Shown here one piece after another: positions 62,505-64,000 of a stretch of 64,000 nt of DNA. The translations under genes and the position numbers were made by a program. Numbering within the stretch: the first letter of the stretch is position 1; every line of letters begins with the position of its first letter. The DNA is from Pseudoroseomonas cervicalis (lineage in GTDB: Bacteria > Pseudomonadota > Alphaproteobacteria > Acetobacterales > Acetobacteraceae), in NCBI RefSeq assembly GCF_030818485.1, contig NZ_JAUTAJ010000004.1, positions 1,343,001 through 1,407,000 on the forward strand. Direction: 5' to 3'. The notes beneath the pieces were generated by a model. It saw only the letters and a list, made by a program, of their open reading frames with translations, was not told the DNA's origin and ran no database searches.

Positions 62505-62511
62505 GTTAACA
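62505..62511 (+). promoter_or_regulatory. GTTAACA element upstream of fliO
   Basis: GTTAACA 107 bases before the fliO ATG, in a 198-base gap after the flgN-like gene. The fliO-fliP pair therefore probably has its own promoter. Confidence 0.5.
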
Positions 62512-62617
62512 ACAGGGAAACGCGGCCCTGCTGCATTGCCCCTGTCGGACTCCCTGCGGCAGAAGGCCGCGCGGACCGGCCATGGCATGCGAGGCGAGGC
62601 AGGAGGCCGGGCCGCTG

Positions 62618-62917
62618 ATGAACTGGGAATGGGCGATGACCGCCCTGGCCGCGCTGGCCGCGGTGCTGGGCATGGTGGTGCTGGCGGCGCAGCTGGCGCG
62701 CCGGCTGGGTCTGGTGCCCGGCCTGCCGGCCGGCGGTGTGCCGCGGCGCGGCGCCGCGCGGCGGCTGGCCATCATCGAGGCGCTGCCGCTCGACAATCGC
62801 CGCCGCCTGCTGCTGCTGCGCTGCGACGGGCAGGAGATGCTGCTGCTGACCGGCGGCCCGCAGGACATGCTGCTGCCGGCGCTCAGCGGGGCCCCGGGCC
62901 GCGCCGAGGCGCCATGA
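62618..62917 (+). CDS. fliO: Flagellar export accessory protein FliO
   Basis: 99 residues. One membrane helix (MTALAALAAVLGMVVLAAQLA), then a basic cytosolic domain with RLAIIEALPLDNRRRLLLLRCDGQEMLLLTGGPQDML, the FliO pattern. Guides FliP assembly. AGGAGG eleven bases before ATG 62618; the stop overlaps the fliP ATG by four bases. Confidence 0.88.
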   Translation: MNWEWAMTALAALAAVLGMVVLAAQLARRLGLVPGLPAGGVPRRGAARRLAIIEALPLDNRRRLLLLRCDGQEMLLLTGGPQDMLLPALSGAPGRAEAP

Positions 62918-63717
62918 GCCGGCGCTGCCCCCGCCCCGCGCCGCGCCGCGCCGCCTTGCGCCGCGCCCTGCCGCACGCCCTGCTCGGCACGCTGCTGCTG
63001 GCCGCGCTGCTGCTGCTGCCGCAGCCGGTGCTGGCGCAGAGCGTCAATCTCGATCTCGGCCAGGCCGGCGAGGCCGGGGCGACGACGCGGCTGGTGCAGC
63101 TCACCGCGCTGATCGGGCTGCTCTCCCTCGCCCCCTCGCTGCTGGTGATGGTCACCGCCTTCGCCCGCATCAGCATCGTGCTGTCGCTGCTGCGCAGCGC
63201 CATCGGCGCGCCCGGCGTGCCGCCCAACCCGGTGCTGATCGGCCTGGCCCTGTTCCTCACCTTCTTCGTCATGCAGCCGGTGCTGGAGGCCTCCTGGACC
63301 CAGGGGCTGCAGCCCATGGCGGCGGGACAGGTGGAGGAGATCGCCGGGCTGCAGGCGGCGGCCGAGCCCTTCCGCGGCTTCATGCTGGCCAATGCGCGGG
63401 ATTCCGACATCGCGCTGTTCCTCGACCTGGCCAATCTGCCGGCGGTGGAGGACCCCTCGCGCACGCCCTGGCGCGTGCTGGTGCCGGCCTTCCTGGTGGG
63501 CGAGCTGCGCCGCGCCTTCGAGATCGGCTTCCTGATCTTCCTGCCCTTCCTGGTGATCGACATCGTGGTCGCCAGCGTGCTGATGGGCCTCGGCATGATG
63601 ATGCTGCCGCCCAACACCGTGTCGCTGCCCTTCAAGCTGATCTTCTTCGTGCTGGTGGATGGCTGGCGGCTGGTGGCGGGCAGCCTGGTGCAGGGTTTCG
63701 GCGGAGGTGGCGGATGA
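62914..63717 (+). CDS. fliP: Flagellar export gate protein FliP
   Basis: 267 residues. A cleavable signal peptide (LLLLPQPVLAQS) and the FliP core: ARISIVLSLLRSAIGAPGVPPNPVLIGLALFLTFFVM, LVPAFLVGELRRAFEIGFLIFLPFLVIDIVVASVLMGLGMMMLPP. Forms the export gate with FliQ and FliR, whose genes lie in the opposite-strand operon of this window. Confidence 0.97.
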   Translation: MSRRCPRPAPRRAALRRALPHALLGTLLLAALLLLPQPVLAQSVNLDLGQAGEAGATTRLVQLTALIGLLSLAPSLLVMVTAFARISIVLSLLRSAIGAPGVPPNPVLIGLALFLTFFVMQPVLEASWTQGLQPMAAGQVEEIAGLQAAAEPFRGFMLANARDSDIALFLDLANLPAVEDPSRTPWRVLVPAFLVGELRRAFEIGFLIFLPFLVIDIVVASVLMGLGMMMLPPNTVSLPFKLIFFVLVDGWRLVAGSLVQGFGGGGG

Positions 63718-63925
63718 TTCGATGCGCCCCCGACACACCGCTTGATTCACGGGTCGTTAACAGGGTTAACAAGTTGGCGATGACGCCAGAGGCAGTCTTG
63801 CCAATGGCCCCCGCCAGGATTCCCGCCATGCTGTCCCCGCCCGCGACTCGTCTCGCGCCTGCTGGCCGCCCCTCCCGGCGGCGGCGCGCAGCGTGCCGCA
63901 TGGCGGCGCCGGGCCCGGGGGCGCC
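63718..63925 (+). promoter_or_regulatory. Region with two GTTAACA elements before the next gene
   Basis: 208 bases without a gene. GTTAACA occurs at 63756-63762 and 63765-63771, two TTAAC half-sites nine bases apart. Two GATTC (GANTC-type) sites lie at 63716-63720 and near 63734. Confidence 0.55.
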
Positions 63926-64000
63926 ATGAACCGCAGCCCCGCCGCGCCCGACCGCTACAAGGCCTTCGCCTTCGCCGCCGCCGACCTGCTGGTCGAGACG
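63926..64000 (+). CDS. Start of an unidentified gene, possibly a signalling (EAL-type) protein
   Basis: 25 codons at the window edge. The opening DRYKAFAFAAADLLVET resembles the N-terminus of PAS/EAL-type proteins that I recall beside flagellar genes in Rhodospirillales, but the fragment is too short to be sure. Confidence 0.4.
   Translation, partial: MNRSPAAPDRYKAFAFAAADLLVET

Overview
The window is a 64 kb chromosomal segment of a very GC-rich bacterium. Codon use, a phasin, ttuD-pyk pairing, FlaF/FlbT flagellin control, MotE, a DUF6468-type protein and GC-rich palindromic intergenic repeats all point to an alphaproteobacterium, most likely Acetobacteraceae of the Roseomonas type. The family-level assignment is inference. 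I saw no rRNA, tRNA, CRISPR array or intact insertion sequence.

Left part (1-31 kb), metabolism and transport. A minus-strand block holds the start of gltX, a small unknown protein, a decayed NAD-synthetase-like protein and an EamA transporter. A plus-strand block holds a YbjN-like protein, proC, a TetR/COQ9-like regulator and a phasin. A three-gene minus block encodes MarR, an OmpR-type response regulator and a histidine kinase; it diverges from ilvE across a short palindrome. Next come two small stress/membrane proteins, a peptide-type binding protein, ttuD and pyk (glycerate to pyruvate), a bifunctional Ada and a TPR protein. An FAD oxidoreductase then leads into a tightly overlapped osmoprotectant-type ABC operon. 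A cytoplasmic PAS-PAS chemoreceptor, a complete branched-chain amino-acid ABC operon (minus strand), and a divergent rrf2/cysK pair follow.

Right part (31-64 kb), motility. A membrane chemoreceptor is followed by flbT/flaF and two near-identical flagellin genes that share a long structured leader. Then comes a plus-strand cheA(hybrid)-cheW-cheB-cheR-fliI-fliJ operon. A long minus-strand operon follows in the order fliL-fliM-DUF6468-motE-cheY-cheZ-(1160-aa AMIN/TPR protein)-flgB-flgC-fliE-fliQ-fliR-flhB. A plus-strand flgF-flgG-flgA-flgH-flgI-flgJ-flgN-like operon sits behind a textbook sigma-54 promoter, followed by fliO-fliP and the first codons of another gene. Most genes overlap by 1-8 bases, so translation is probably coupled.

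How it works together: export gate (FliOPQR-FlhB) and ATPase (FliI/J), rod and rings (FlgBCFGHIJ, FlgA, FliE), switch and motor (FliM, FliL, MotE), filament with post-transcriptional control (flagellins, FlaF, FlbT), and a chemotaxis pathway (two receptors, CheA/W/B/R/Y/Z). The most unusual items are the AMIN/TPR giant inside the motor operon, a FliM with four tryptophan-centred acidic repeats, a CheZ-like tail that mimics the FliM CheY-docking motif, the conserved flagellin leader hairpins, and a recurrent GTTAACA element before flagellar operons.
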